Source of the DNA: Roseateles sp049532965
Lineage (GTDB): Bacteria; Pseudomonadota; Gammaproteobacteria; Burkholderiales; Burkholderiaceae_C
Direction: 5' to 3'
Assembly: GCF_049532965.1 (NCBI RefSeq)
Contig: NZ_CP186694.1
Span: 1,178,001-1,242,000 of the forward strand
DNA: 64,000 nt
The notes below the pieces were generated by a model, which saw nothing but the letters and a program-made list of their open reading frames with translations, was not told the origin of the DNA and made no database searches. This document shows, piece after piece, positions 27,941 to 37,303 of the stretch (the first letter of the stretch is position 1; every line of letters starts with the position of its first letter). Made by a program: the position numbers and the translations under genes.

Positions 27941-28567
27941 TCAGCGGGAAACGATCAGTCGCAATCCAAGCGCGACGAACACGGCGCCCGCGATGCGGTC
28001 CAGCCACAGCCCGGCGCGCGGCTTGCGTTGCATCCACTGGCCGACGGCACCGGCGAAGTAGCCGAGCAGCCCGAAAAGCACTGCGGCCTGGAGCGTGAAG
28101 ACCAGGCCGAGCGCTGCCGTCTGAGCGGCGACATGGCCCTGCGCGGGCACCACGAACTGCGGCAGGAAGGAGAGGAAGAACAGCACCACCTTCGGGTTGA
28201 TCGCGTTGGCGAACACGCCCTTGAGGAAGAGGCGCAGCAGCGAGTCGTCGGCCTGCGAGGCGTCGCCCACGTGAGCCCCGCCACGGCTGCGCAGCGCCTT
28301 GACGCCGAGCCAGATCAGGTAAAGCCCGCCGCAGACCTTCAGCGCGGTGAATGCCCATGGGGAGGCGGCGATCAGCGCGCTGACACCGATCGCCGCCAGC
28401 GCCGTGTGGCTCAGGCAACCGAGCGCGCAGCCGAGGCCGAACGCCATGCCCTGCCTGCGCCCCTTGGAGACGCCCATGCCGAGCACCATCAGGTTGTCAG
28501 GACCCGGGGACGCCGTGATCAGCACGGCGGCGAACAGGAAGCCGAGGAGTTGTTCGATGGTCAGCAT
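27941..28567 (-). CDS. LysE/RhtB-family amino-acid exporter
   Basis: 208 residues with about six membrane segments. The family signature ITASPGPDNLMVLGMGVSKGRRQGMAFGLGCALG is near the N-terminus, followed by KVCGGLYLIWLGVKAL and FLKGVFANAINPKVVLFFLSFLP. LysE proteins export basic or neutral amino acids or homoserine lactones; the substrate cannot be read here. No Shine-Dalgarno is obvious before the ATG. It starts 82 bp from the yefM operator on the other strand. Confidence 0.9.
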   Translation of the reverse strand: MLTIEQLLGFLFAAVLITASPGPDNLMVLGMGVSKGRRQGMAFGLGCALGCLSHTALAAIGVSALIAASPWAFTALKVCGGLYLIWLGVKALRSRGGAHVGDASQADDSLLRLFLKGVFANAINPKVVLFFLSFLPQFVVPAQGHVAAQTAALGLVFTLQAAVLFGLLGYFAGAVGQWMQRKPRAGLWLDRIAGAVFVALGLRLIVSR

Positions 28568-28649
28568 GGCGGCGGATGATAGGGGCCGCGCTTGAGCTGT
28601 TGCGGAACTGGATGGCGTCCACCACAGACTGCGCGTCCGTCATTGAGCT

Positions 28650-28667
28650 AAACTTTGTACATAGTTT
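28650..28667. promoter_or_regulatory. YefM-type palindromic operator upstream of yefM-yoeB
   Basis: An 18-bp palindrome AAACT-T-TGTACA-T-AGTTT, perfect except for one T/T pair, lies 24 bp before the yefM ATG. E. coli YefM binds palindromes with a TGTACA core, so this is a strong candidate autoregulatory site. A convincing sigma-70 pair could not be fixed around it. Confidence 0.7.
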
Positions 28668-28690
28668 GGCCTGTCGAAAGGGGTTCAGCC

Positions 28691-28951
28691 ATGCTTGCAT
28701 TGACGTTCAGCTACACACGGACCAAGCTGGCCGAGGTGATGCGCCGCGTCAACGAGGACCACACGCCGGTGCTGGTGACGACGCAGCGCGGCAAGCCGGT
28801 GGTGATGATGTCGCTCGAGGACTACAACGCGCTCGAAGAAACGGCCTATCTGCTGCGCAGCCCGGTGAACGCGGGTCGATTGGTCGAATCCGTCAATGCG
28901 CTTCGTGCTGGAAAGGGTAGCGTCCGCGATCTTGCTGAAGACGCGGAGTAG
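28691..28951 (+). CDS. yefM: YefM antitoxin (Phd/YefM family)
   Basis: 86 residues. N-terminal DNA-binding/dimer domain with FSYTRTKLAEVMRRV and VLVTTQRGKPVVMMSLEDYNALEETAYL, then a disordered acidic C-terminus that wraps the toxin. The chosen ATG is preceded by AAAGGGG; the longer frame starting 36 bases earlier runs through the operator. It lies 5 bp before the toxin gene and pairs with it. Confidence 0.9.
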   Translation: MLALTFSYTRTKLAEVMRRVNEDHTPVLVTTQRGKPVVMMSLEDYNALEETAYLLRSPVNAGRLVESVNALRAGKGSVRDLAEDAE

Positions 28952-28956
28952 GGCCG

Positions 28957-29211
28957 ATGCCGGTGAAGTTCTCGGAGCACGCGTGGGACGATTACCTCTA
29001 CTGGCAGGCGACGGATAAACGGCTGCTCAAGCGCGTGAACGAACTGATTCGGGACTGCGTGCGCAGCCCCTTCGAAGGACTCGGGAAGCCAGAGCCGCTG
29101 AAGCATCAGCTGGCGGGATTCTGGTCGCGACGGATCGACGGCACGCACCGGTTGGTCTATCGCATCGAAGACGGCACCCTCGAGATTGCGGCCTGCCGCT
29201 ATCACTATTGA
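28957..29211 (+). CDS. yoeB: YoeB toxin, ribosome-dependent mRNA endonuclease
   Basis: 84 residues. RelE-fold toxin with the YoeB end AACRYHY (catalytic His83/Tyr84), LAGFWSRRIDGTHRLVYRI (conserved Arg region) and the N-terminal FSEHAWDDYLYWQATD. It cleaves mRNA in the ribosomal A site when free of YefM. All family residues I can identify are present, so it looks active. The gene ends 25 bp before the convergent galU. Confidence 0.95.
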   Translation: MPVKFSEHAWDDYLYWQATDKRLLKRVNELIRDCVRSPFEGLGKPEPLKHQLAGFWSRRIDGTHRLVYRIEDGTLEIAACRYHY

Positions 29212-29236
29212 AGCGGCCCCCGACGTCCTCCCCGCC

Positions 29237-30106
<870 letters not shown>

Positions 30107-30190
30107 TTACGTACACTCCAACGGTAATTGCGCCGGCATTCTTGCATGGCGCTGATGAAAGAAAATCAAACAATCCTCTCCAAACCCCTC

Positions 30191-31165
30191 ATGGCAGTGC
30201 TTGTCCTGGAACCACTGGAGGCCGATGTCCTGGAATGGCTGGCGGAGCGCCATCCCATTCAGGCGGCCCCCGAGTTGGCGGCGGCACCGATGACCTTGAG
30301 GGAGCATGTTGCGCAGGCCCAGGCAATTTTCCTGCCCGCCTCCGTCGCGATGGACGCGGACATGGTCCGCCGCGCGCCCCGCTTGCGGGCGGTGGGGCGC
30401 ATCGGTGCCGGTGCGGAGAACATCGATCTCGACGCCTGCCGCGCCGCCAACATCGAGGTGGTGCGCGCGCCCACCGCGGCCGCGTCGGCCGAAGCGGAGT
30501 TCATCATCGGCGCGCTGCTGGCGCTGCTGCGCCGCGTGCCGGTTCAGGCGGCGGATGGCAACTGGGTGGGGCGCGAGCTCGGCTGCGCCACGGTGGGATT
30601 GATCGGCATGACGCCGTCGGCGCGGCAACTCGCCACGCTGTTGCCGGTGTTTGGTGCGCGAGTGATCGGGTATGACCCGAGCCTGCACCACGCCGATCCG
30701 CTGTGGGCGCAATGGGGCATCGAGCCCTACGGCCTGCGGGAGCTGATGCAGGCCGCCGATGCGGTCAGCGTGCAGCTCGCCTATTTCCCGCGTTACCGCG
30801 GCCTGATCGGCGAGCGTGTGCTGAACTTTTGCAAGCCGTCACAAGTGCTGGTGTCGACCTCGCATTCGGCGCTGTTCGACGAACAGGCGCTGGCGGACGC
30901 CCTGCAAGGGGGCCGCCTGCTGGCGGCCTGGCTGGACCTGATGGAGCCCGGCCTGATGGAAGCCGGGCGCCCGTTGCACGGAGCGCCCGGATTGCAAGTC
31001 ACGCCGCGCGTCGCGGCGACGACGCGGGAGTCACGGATGCGCGCCGCGTGGAGCGTGGCGCGGCGGATCTCCGAGATCCTGGCCGTGCCCGCGGCGCAGG
31101 CCGAGTTCAGGCCGACGCACCCAGGCGTGCTGCCTGATCTTTTAGCCGAACCAAGGTGGCGCTGA
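30191..31165 (+). CDS. D-2-hydroxyacid dehydrogenase-like protein lacking catalytic residues
   Basis: About 324 residues with the D-isomer 2-hydroxyacid dehydrogenase layout: VGRIGAGAENIDLDACRAANIEV, a Rossmann half starting TVGLIGMTPSARQLATLL, and GLIGERVLNFCKPSQVLVSTS. In active members the catalytic Arg lies in an N-x-A-R-G block and the catalytic His in T-P-H; here those read STSHSA and TPRVAA, so Arg and His appear replaced, and the dinucleotide glycine motif is also altered (GLIGMT). A binding or regulatory role is possible. ATG 30191 was chosen because the frame upstream to 30146 has non-coding-like codons. The end overlaps valS by 59 bp on the other strand. Confidence 0.75.
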   Translation: MAVLVLEPLEADVLEWLAERHPIQAAPELAAAPMTLREHVAQAQAIFLPASVAMDADMVRRAPRLRAVGRIGAGAENIDLDACRAANIEVVRAPTAAASAEAEFIIGALLALLRRVPVQAADGNWVGRELGCATVGLIGMTPSARQLATLLPVFGARVIGYDPSLHHADPLWAQWGIEPYGLRELMQAADAVSVQLAYFPRYRGLIGERVLNFCKPSQVLVSTSHSALFDEQALADALQGGRLLAAWLDLMEPGLMEAGRPLHGAPGLQVTPRVAATTRESRMRAAWSVARRISEILAVPAAQAEFRPTHPGVLPDLLAEPRWR

Positions 31166-33965
31166 AGTCGGCGATGCGCTGACGCTCCTGCTCGACCACC
31201 GTCGCCGGCGCGCGCGCCACGAAGCTCTCGTTGCCCAGCTTGGCTTGCGCCTTGGTGACCTCGCCTTCCAGGCGTGCGATCTCCTTGGCGATGCGAGCGC
31301 GCTCGGCGTCGACATCGATCTCGACCTTCAGCGCCAGTCGCGCCGCGCCGTGCACCAGCACCGGCGACATCGCGCTCTGCTGGTTGAACGCGGCCTCGTC
31401 GTCGATCAGTTCGACGCTCTGCAGCTTGGCCAGTACCTTCAACGCCGGGGCGGCCTGGCGCAGGAAGGACAGGTCGCCGGTGGCCAGCAGCGGCACGCGG
31501 TCGGACGGGCTCAGGCCCATCTCGCCGCGCAGGCTGCGGCAGGTGCCGACCACCGCCTTGAGCTGCTCCACCCAGGCGACCGCCTGCGCATCGATGCGCT
31601 CGGGCTGCGCGACGGGGTAGGCGGCCGTCACCAGGTAGTCGGTCGACTTGCGGCCAGCGATGGGGGCGACGGTCTGCCAGAGTTCCTCGGTGATGAACGG
31701 CGCGATCGGGTGCAGCAGGCGCAGCGTGGTCTCCAGCACGCGGATCAGCGTGCGGCGAGTCGCGCGCTGCGCGGCCTCGTTGCCCTCGGCCTGCGCCGTC
31801 TGCAACTGGACCTTGGCCAGTTCCAGGTACCAGTCGCAGTACTCGTCCCACACGAACGAATAGATGGCGTTGGCGACCTGGTCCAGCCGGTAATCCGCGA
31901 AACCCTGGGCGACCACCTGTTCGACCTTCTGCAACTCGCTGACGATCCAGCGGTCGGCCTGCGAGAACTGCAGGTAGCCGTGCGCGGCGCCGCCGGGCGC
32001 GCACTGCTCCTTGGTGTGCTCCATCAGGCCGCAATCGTGGCCCTGCGTGTTCATCAGCACGAAGCGGGTGGCGTTCCACAGCTTGTTGCAGAAGTTCCGG
32101 TAGCCCTCGCAGCGCTTGCTGTCGAAGTTGACGCTGCGGCCCAGCGTCGCCATCGCGGCGAAGGTGAAGCGCAGCGCATCGGCGCCGTAGCCGGGAATGC
32201 CTTCGGGGAATTCCTTCTCGGTGGCCTTGCGGACCTTGGGGGCGGTCTCGGGCTTGCGCAGGCCCTGCGTGCGCTTGTCCAGCAGCGGGGCGAGCTCGAT
32301 GCCATCGATCAGGTCGACCGGGTCCAGCACGTTGCCTTCCGACTTGCTCATCTTCTTGCCCTGCGCGTCGAGCACCAGGCCGTGGATGTAGACATGACGG
32401 AAGGGCACCTTGCCGGTGAAGTGCGTGGTCATCATGATCATCCGGGCGACCCAGAAGAAGATGATGTCGTAGCCGGTCACCAGCACCGACGACGGCAGGA
32501 AGAGGTCCTGCTCCAGCGTCTCCTCGGGCCAGCCCAGCGTCGAGAACGGCACCAGCGCCGACGAGTACCAGGTGTCCAGCACGTCTTCGTCGCGGGTCAG
32601 CGGGCCGGTGTAGCCGGCCGACGCCGCCTTGGCCCGGGCCTCGGTCTCGTCGTGCGCGACGAACACCTCGCCACCCGTGCCGTACCACGCCGGGATCTGG
32701 TGGCCCCACCAGAGCTGGCGCGAGATGCACCAGTCCTGGATGTTATTCATCCACTGGTTGTAGGTGTTGACCCAGTTCTCCGGGACGAACTTGACTTCGC
32801 CCGAGGCCACGACGTCGATGGCCTTCTGCGCGATGGACTTGCCGTCCTTGCCGGGCTTGCTGGTCGCGACGAACCACTGGTCGGTCAGCATCGGCTCGAC
32901 GATCTGGCCAGTGCGCGTGCAGCGCGGGACCATCAGCCGGTGCTTCTTGACCTCCACCAGCAGGCCCTGCTGCTCGAGCTCGGCCACGACCTGCTTGCGC
33001 GCGGCAAAGCGGTCCAGGCCACGGTAGCTGGCCGGGATCTCGTCCATCGTGTCGACGACGGTCGCGTCCAGCGTGAAGACCGTCAGCATCGGCAGGCGAT
33101 GGCGCAGGCCGACCTGGTAGTCGTTGTGGTCGTGCGCCGGCGTGACCTTGACCACGCCGGTGCCGAACGCCTTGTCGACGTAGTCGTCCGCGATCACCGG
33201 GACCAGGCGGCCGGTGATGGGCAGCCGGACCTGCCGGCCGATCAGGTGGCGGTAGCGCTCGTCCTCGGGATGGACCATCACGGCGGTGTCGCCGAGCATG
33301 GTCTCGGGGCGCGTGGTCGCGACGACCAGCGATTCATCGCCCTCCGCCAGCGGATAGCGGATGTGCCACAGCGAGCCTTCTTCCTCCTCGCTCTCCACCT
33401 CGAGGTCGGAGACGGCGGACTTCAGGATCGGATCCCAGCTCACCAGGCGCTTGCCCCGGTAGATCAGGCCCTCGTCGAAGAGCTTGACGAAGGTGTCGAC
33501 GACGACCTTCGACAGCTTCTCGTCCATCGTGAAGTACTCGTGGCCCCAGGAGACCGAGTCGCCCATGCGGCGCATCTGCTGGGTGATCGTCGAGCCCGAT
33601 TGCTGTTTCCACTCCCAGACGCGCGCCACGAAGTTCTTGCGGCCGAGGTCGTGGCGGCTCTGTCCCTGGCCCTGGAGCTGGCGCTCGACGACGATCTGCG
33701 TGGCGATGCCGGCATGGTCGGTGCCCGGCACCCACAGCGTGTTGTGGCCGCGCATGCGGTGGTAGCGCGTCAGCGAGTCCATGATCGTCTGGTTGAACGC
33801 ATGGCCCATGTGCAGCGTCCCGGTGACGTTGGGCGGCGGCAGCTGGATGCTGAACGACGGCTTGGCCGGATCGAGCGTCGGCTCGTAGAGGCCCTTGGAC
33901 TCCCACAGCGGGCCCCAATGGGCTTCGAGAGAGGCGGGTTCGAAGGACTTGGCGAGTTCGGTCAT
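31107..33965 (-). CDS. valS: Valyl-tRNA synthetase
   Basis: 952 residues, the size of E. coli ValS. Class I motifs are present: HIGH-type TLHMGHAFNQ (near residue 45) and KMSKS in GKKMSKSEGNVLDP; the editing domain has TTRPETMLGDTAV. A C-terminal coiled-coil arm with many Arg/Glu/Ala residues ends the protein. It charges tRNA-Val in the cytoplasm. The frame extends 300 bases further upstream but ATG 33965 begins the conserved protein. A plus-strand dehydrogenase-like gene overlaps its last 59 bp. Confidence 0.97.
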   Translation of the reverse strand: MTELAKSFEPASLEAHWGPLWESKGLYEPTLDPAKPSFSIQLPPPNVTGTLHMGHAFNQTIMDSLTRYHRMRGHNTLWVPGTDHAGIATQIVVERQLQGQGQSRHDLGRKNFVARVWEWKQQSGSTITQQMRRMGDSVSWGHEYFTMDEKLSKVVVDTFVKLFDEGLIYRGKRLVSWDPILKSAVSDLEVESEEEEGSLWHIRYPLAEGDESLVVATTRPETMLGDTAVMVHPEDERYRHLIGRQVRLPITGRLVPVIADDYVDKAFGTGVVKVTPAHDHNDYQVGLRHRLPMLTVFTLDATVVDTMDEIPASYRGLDRFAARKQVVAELEQQGLLVEVKKHRLMVPRCTRTGQIVEPMLTDQWFVATSKPGKDGKSIAQKAIDVVASGEVKFVPENWVNTYNQWMNNIQDWCISRQLWWGHQIPAWYGTGGEVFVAHDETEARAKAASAGYTGPLTRDEDVLDTWYSSALVPFSTLGWPEETLEQDLFLPSSVLVTGYDIIFFWVARMIMMTTHFTGKVPFRHVYIHGLVLDAQGKKMSKSEGNVLDPVDLIDGIELAPLLDKRTQGLRKPETAPKVRKATEKEFPEGIPGYGADALRFTFAAMATLGRSVNFDSKRCEGYRNFCNKLWNATRFVLMNTQGHDCGLMEHTKEQCAPGGAAHGYLQFSQADRWIVSELQKVEQVVAQGFADYRLDQVANAIYSFVWDEYCDWYLELAKVQLQTAQAEGNEAAQRATRRTLIRVLETTLRLLHPIAPFITEELWQTVAPIAGRKSTDYLVTAAYPVAQPERIDAQAVAWVEQLKAVVGTCRSLRGEMGLSPSDRVPLLATGDLSFLRQAAPALKVLAKLQSVELIDDEAAFNQQSAMSPVLVHGAARLALKVEIDVDAERARIAKEIARLEGEVTKAQAKLGNESFVARAPATVVEQERQRIADFSATLVRLKDQAARLGASA

Positions 33966-34301
33966 GGGAGCGCTCCGCCGCGAGGCGGTGTCATCTGGGC
34001 GAGGGACACGGAGCCGGCGATTGTAGAGGGACGTCGGGGGGCGGCGCCCCGGGAGCGCCCCTGCCGGCGCCAGGAGACGGGGACATGAACGGGGGCAGGC
34101 CTGTCGAAATCCGGGACCCTGACGCGTCGTGTCAGCAGAGGCGCCACTTCCCCCCTTGGAGGCATTCCGTCGGACGCAGGGGTGGCGATACAAAACGAAA
34201 AGCAGCGATACCGCGGTGAGATGCCCCCGGAAGGGGGCGCGGGAATCATGGCGACATGGATTCACCGCCCGGACAACCGGGCTTTACCGAGGAATTGCAC
34301 C
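33966..34301. other. 336-bp gap between valS and the His-rich protein gene
   Basis: No gene is supported here. It holds the valS leader and, on the plus strand, the control region of the next operon. A perfect hairpin GCCCCC-GGAA-GGGGGC is at 34223-34238, and a smaller CCCGG-ACAA-CCGGG stem is near 34270. An AT-richer patch (ACAAAACGAAAAGCAG) near 34192 could contain a promoter, but I could not assign -35/-10. Confidence 0.5.
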
Positions 34302-35000
34302 ATGCACCTGTTTCGACGCTGGAGTCATGCCCATGAACGTCACCACGCTCACTTCGGCCACGATGGTCGCTTCGGTCCTGTCGGCCCTGTGTGTGACGAT
34401 GGCTTCTACGGCCCGTTGCCCGTCCACGGACCCTGGTTCCGCTTCGCCGGTTTCGGCGGCTTCCCGTCCGGGTGGGGCGGTCTCGGCCACGGGCACGGAG
34501 GGCATGGCGGACGCCGTGGCCACGGCCACCACGGCGGTCATGGGTGGAGCGGCTTCGGCGGGGGCCTGGGATCCGATGCCCACGGCCGCCGCGGCCAGCG
34601 GCTGCAAGCCCGGGCCCGTGCCTTTCTGGACCTGAGCGACGAGCAGGCCGAACTGCTGCAGCGGCTGTTCGAGCAGCTCGGCACCGCGCGGCGCGCCGTC
34701 CGGGCGCTGGCGCGCGGTCCGGAGGTCGCCCGGCTGATCGAGTCGGACAACTTCCGGCGCGAGGAGGCGCAGGACCTCTTCGACGGCCAGATCGAGGCGC
34801 TGCGGGCGACTGGCCCTGCGCTGGTGACCGCCGTCGGCGATTTCTTCGACGCGCTGGATTTCGACCAGCAGCAGATGCTGCGTTTCATGCTTCGCCGCTT
34901 GCGCCGCCGCGCGGGTCGTGACGCTGACCGCGATGGTCGCCGTGATCGTCATGGTCGGGGCGACCGGCGGGACGGTGGCGAGGACAGCGGGGCCTTCTGA
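34302..35000 (+). CDS. His/Gly-rich protein with Spy/LTXXQ-like C-terminal domain
   Basis: About 232 residues. The first ~115 residues are unusually rich in His, Gly, Phe and Trp, with repeats such as GHGHGGHGG. The C-terminal half is helical, resembling Spy/CpxP-type heavy-metal-sensor proteins: LDLSDEQAELLQRLFEQL and later LDFDQQQMLRFMLRRL. Unlike Spy, no signal peptide is seen after MHLFRRWSHAHERHHAH, so it may stay in the cytoplasm. GAGGA precedes the ATG by about 8 nt; the longer frame from 34182 is not supported. It is the first gene of a ferredoxin/two-component operon. Metal binding by the His clusters is an inference. Confidence 0.65.
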   Translation: MHLFRRWSHAHERHHAHFGHDGRFGPVGPVCDDGFYGPLPVHGPWFRFAGFGGFPSGWGGLGHGHGGHGGRRGHGHHGGHGWSGFGGGLGSDAHGRRGQRLQARARAFLDLSDEQAELLQRLFEQLGTARRAVRALARGPEVARLIESDNFRREEAQDLFDGQIEALRATGPALVTAVGDFFDALDFDQQQMLRFMLRRLRRRAGRDADRDGRRDRHGRGDRRDGGEDSGAF

Positions 35001-35356
35001 TGGACAGCCGTGATTGCCGGCAGCCGCCGGGCGCGCTGCGGCCGGTCATCGACCGGAACCGCTGCGAGGGCAAGGGCGATTGCCTCGAGGTCTGCCCGTA
35101 CGGCGTGTTCTCGATCGGCACCTTGCCGCCCGACGACCGCAAGGCGCTGAGCCTGATCGGCAAGCTCAAGGGCTTCGCTCACGGCTGGCAGCAGGCGTTC
35201 ACCCCGAACGCCGACGTGTGCCGCGCGTGCGGGCACTGCGTGAAGGCCTGTCCCGAGCGCGCGATCACGCTCGTGCGGTTCACGGGCGGGCGCCCGGACG
35301 CGTCCTCCTCGGCTGGGCACAATGGACGCCACGATGCATCGATTGCTGCTGATTGA
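35000..35356 (+). CDS. Ferredoxin-like protein with two 4Fe-4S motifs
   Basis: 118 residues. Two cysteine sets are visible: CEGKGDCLEVCPYGVF (C-x5-C-x3-CP) and CRACGHCVKACPERAITL (C-x2-C-x2-C-x3-CP), so at least one 4Fe-4S cluster is expected; the first set has an unusual C-x5-C spacing. The ATG overlaps the previous stop (TGATG). Its 3' end overlaps the response regulator gene. A ferredoxin inside a two-component operon is uncommon; it might link redox or iron state to the kinase (inference). Confidence 0.75.
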   Translation: MDSRDCRQPPGALRPVIDRNRCEGKGDCLEVCPYGVFSIGTLPPDDRKALSLIGKLKGFAHGWQQAFTPNADVCRACGHCVKACPERAITLVRFTGGRPDASSSAGHNGRHDASIAAD

Positions 35357-36068
35357 CGACGACGAGGCGCTGGCCGCGCCGCTGGCGAGCTACCTCGCGC
35401 GCTTCGATTTCGAGCTGAGCGCGGTGACGCGCCCGAGTGTCGCGCTGGCCCGGCTGGGCGAGGAACGCTTCGACGCGCTGATCCTGGACGGCATGCTGCC
35501 GGAGATGGACGGCTTCGCGTTCTGCAAGCGGGTGCGTGGGGGCCCGGAGCCGTGGCGTGAGATTCCGATCCTGATGCTCACCGCCCGCGGGGACCTGACG
35601 GACCGGGTGGTCGGCCTTGAACTCGGGGCCGACGACTACCTGGCCAAGCCGTTCGAGCCCCGCGAGCTGGCCGCGCGCTTGCAGACGATCCTGCGCCGGA
35701 CGCGGTTGTCGCCGGTCCCGGCGGCGTCAGCACCGCTGGCGCTGTGGCGCTTCGAGGGCCTGGAGATCGACACGGCGCGCCGCCAGGTGACGGTGGCGGC
35801 CGGCCCCGTCGACCTGACCAGCACCGAGTACGAGCTGCTGTTGATGCTGGCGCGGGAACCGGGCCGGGTTTTCTCGCGTGACGAGATCCTGAATCAGTTG
35901 CGCGGCCAGGAGGCCGACATCTTCACCCGCGCGGTCGACATCCTGGTCAGCCGGATGCGCCGCAAGCTCGAGCCGCTGGAGGCGCTGAAGACGCTGCGCA
36001 ACGCGGGCTACTGCTTCGCGTTGCCGCCGGTGGGCGGCCGCCAAGGGGGCGGGGAGGGCGGTCGATGA
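35322..36068 (+). CDS. OmpR-family response regulator
   Basis: 248 residues. Receiver domain with LLLIDDDEAL (acidic pocket), phosphoacceptor Asp56 in LILDGMLPEMDG, Thr in MLTARG and Lys in DDYLAKPF; then a winged-helix output domain with LTSTEYELLLMLAREPGRVFSRDEIL and SRMRRKLEPL. It would bind DNA when phosphorylated by the next gene's kinase. Start 35322 overlaps the ferredoxin; an ATG at 35334 is equally possible. The stop overlaps the kinase ATG (ATGA). Confidence 0.9.
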   Translation: MDATMHRLLLIDDDEALAAPLASYLARFDFELSAVTRPSVALARLGEERFDALILDGMLPEMDGFAFCKRVRGGPEPWREIPILMLTARGDLTDRVVGLELGADDYLAKPFEPRELAARLQTILRRTRLSPVPAASAPLALWRFEGLEIDTARRQVTVAAGPVDLTSTEYELLLMLAREPGRVFSRDEILNQLRGQEADIFTRAVDILVSRMRRKLEPLEALKTLRNAGYCFALPPVGGRQGGGEGGR

Positions 36069-37303
36069 AGGGGCCGCGCCATCCGTACGACCATTGGGAC
36101 CCGCGCCGGGCTGCGGGGCCTGGTGACGACGATCCGCGCTGCGATCCCCACTGGCACGCGCGGCGCGACGCGTGGTGGCTGCGGATGCATGAGGAGCGCC
36201 TGAACCACCATCGCCGCAAGCTGGACAAGATGCGGCGCTGGGCCGAGCGGGAAGCCCGAGGGGCCGCGCGCGGCCGTGGCTGGCGCTGGCACCTGCGCGC
36301 GCGCAATCGCTGGCATCAGCGATGGCACCGGCATCACGCGATGTTCCGGCACTCGCTGGGTGCGCGGCTGATCGCGATCTTCATCGTGCTGGCGTGCGTC
36401 AGCAGCGGCATCCTGTGGGGAGCGATGAACGTGGCCTACGGGCTGCTCTGGGCGGTGCCGCTGCTGCTGCTCGTGACCGGCGTGGCCTATGCGGGCATTC
36501 GCCACATGGTCGGGCCGCTGCACCAACTGGCGATCGGCGCGGAGGCCTTCGGTCGCGGCGACCTGTCGCACCGGATCATCGTCCACCACGACGACGAGAT
36601 CGGCGACCTCGCGCTGCGCTTCAACCAGATGGCCGAGGATATCCAGGCGATGCTCGACGGCAAGCGGGCGCTGCTGCTGGCGATCAGCCATGAGCTGCGC
36701 AGCCCCCTCACGCGAGCGCGGTTGCACGCGGAGCTGGTGGACGAAGGGCCGTCGAAGGAGGCGTTGCTCCAGGAACTGGCACAGATGCGGGAGCTGATCT
36801 CGGCGTTGCTGGAGAGTGAGCGGCTGGGCAGCGGGCACCGTGCGCTGCAGCTGGACGACTGCGACCTGGGCGCGTTGGCACGCGAGCACGAGCAAGCCGG
36901 TGTCGCGCTGCACATCGGCGCCGGGTTGCCAATGCTGCGGCTGGATCGCATGCGGGTGCAACTGTTGCTGAGGAACCTCGTCAGCAATGCGCTGCGGCAC
37001 AACGATCCGGCGGCGGGGCCCGTCCTGCTCAGCGTGGAGCGGGAAGGCGAAGCCGACGAGGCAGGCGATGGCCGCAGCAGCGGCGTGAAGGTCACCGTGC
37101 GCGATCACGGGCCTGGCGTACCGCCGGACTGCCTGTCGCAACTCGGCCAACCGTTCTTCCGCCCGGACGAGGCGCGTGCGCGCAGCGAGGGCGGCGTGGG
37201 CCTGGGCCTGTCGCTGTGCCGGCTCGTGGCCGAGGCGCATGGCAGCCGGCTGGAGCTTCGCAACGCCCAGCCCGGCTTCGAGGTGGTGGTGCGGTTCCGG
37301 TAG
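36065..37303 (+). CDS. Sensor histidine kinase with His/Arg/Trp-rich N-terminus
   Basis: 412 residues. An unusual N-terminal ~95 residues, rich in His, Arg and Trp (many HW/HR pairs), precede two closely spaced membrane segments (LIAIFIVLACVSSGIL and LLWAVPLLLLVTGVAYAGI) with almost no periplasmic loop. Then HAMP, phosphoacceptor His209 in AISHELRSPLTR, N box NLVSNALRHN, DHGPGVP and GVGLGLSLC. With no large periplasmic domain, sensing probably occurs through the cytoplasmic N-terminus or within the membrane (inference), which fits the upstream His-rich protein and ferredoxin. The ATG overlaps the regulator stop. Confidence 0.85.
   Translation: MKGPRHPYDHWDPRRAAGPGDDDPRCDPHWHARRDAWWLRMHEERLNHHRRKLDKMRRWAEREARGAARGRGWRWHLRARNRWHQRWHRHHAMFRHSLGARLIAIFIVLACVSSGILWGAMNVAYGLLWAVPLLLLVTGVAYAGIRHMVGPLHQLAIGAEAFGRGDLSHRIIVHHDDEIGDLALRFNQMAEDIQAMLDGKRALLLAISHELRSPLTRARLHAELVDEGPSKEALLQELAQMRELISALLESERLGSGHRALQLDDCDLGALAREHEQAGVALHIGAGLPMLRLDRMRVQLLLRNLVSNALRHNDPAAGPVLLSVEREGEADEAGDGRSSGVKVTVRDHGPGVPPDCLSQLGQPFFRPDEARARSEGGVGLGLSLCRLVAEAHGSRLELRNAQPGFEVVVRFR

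Noticed and set aside
31245..34088. A 947-residue plus-strand frame across valS
   Set aside because: Antisense to valyl-tRNA synthetase, composition of a mirror frame, no domain.
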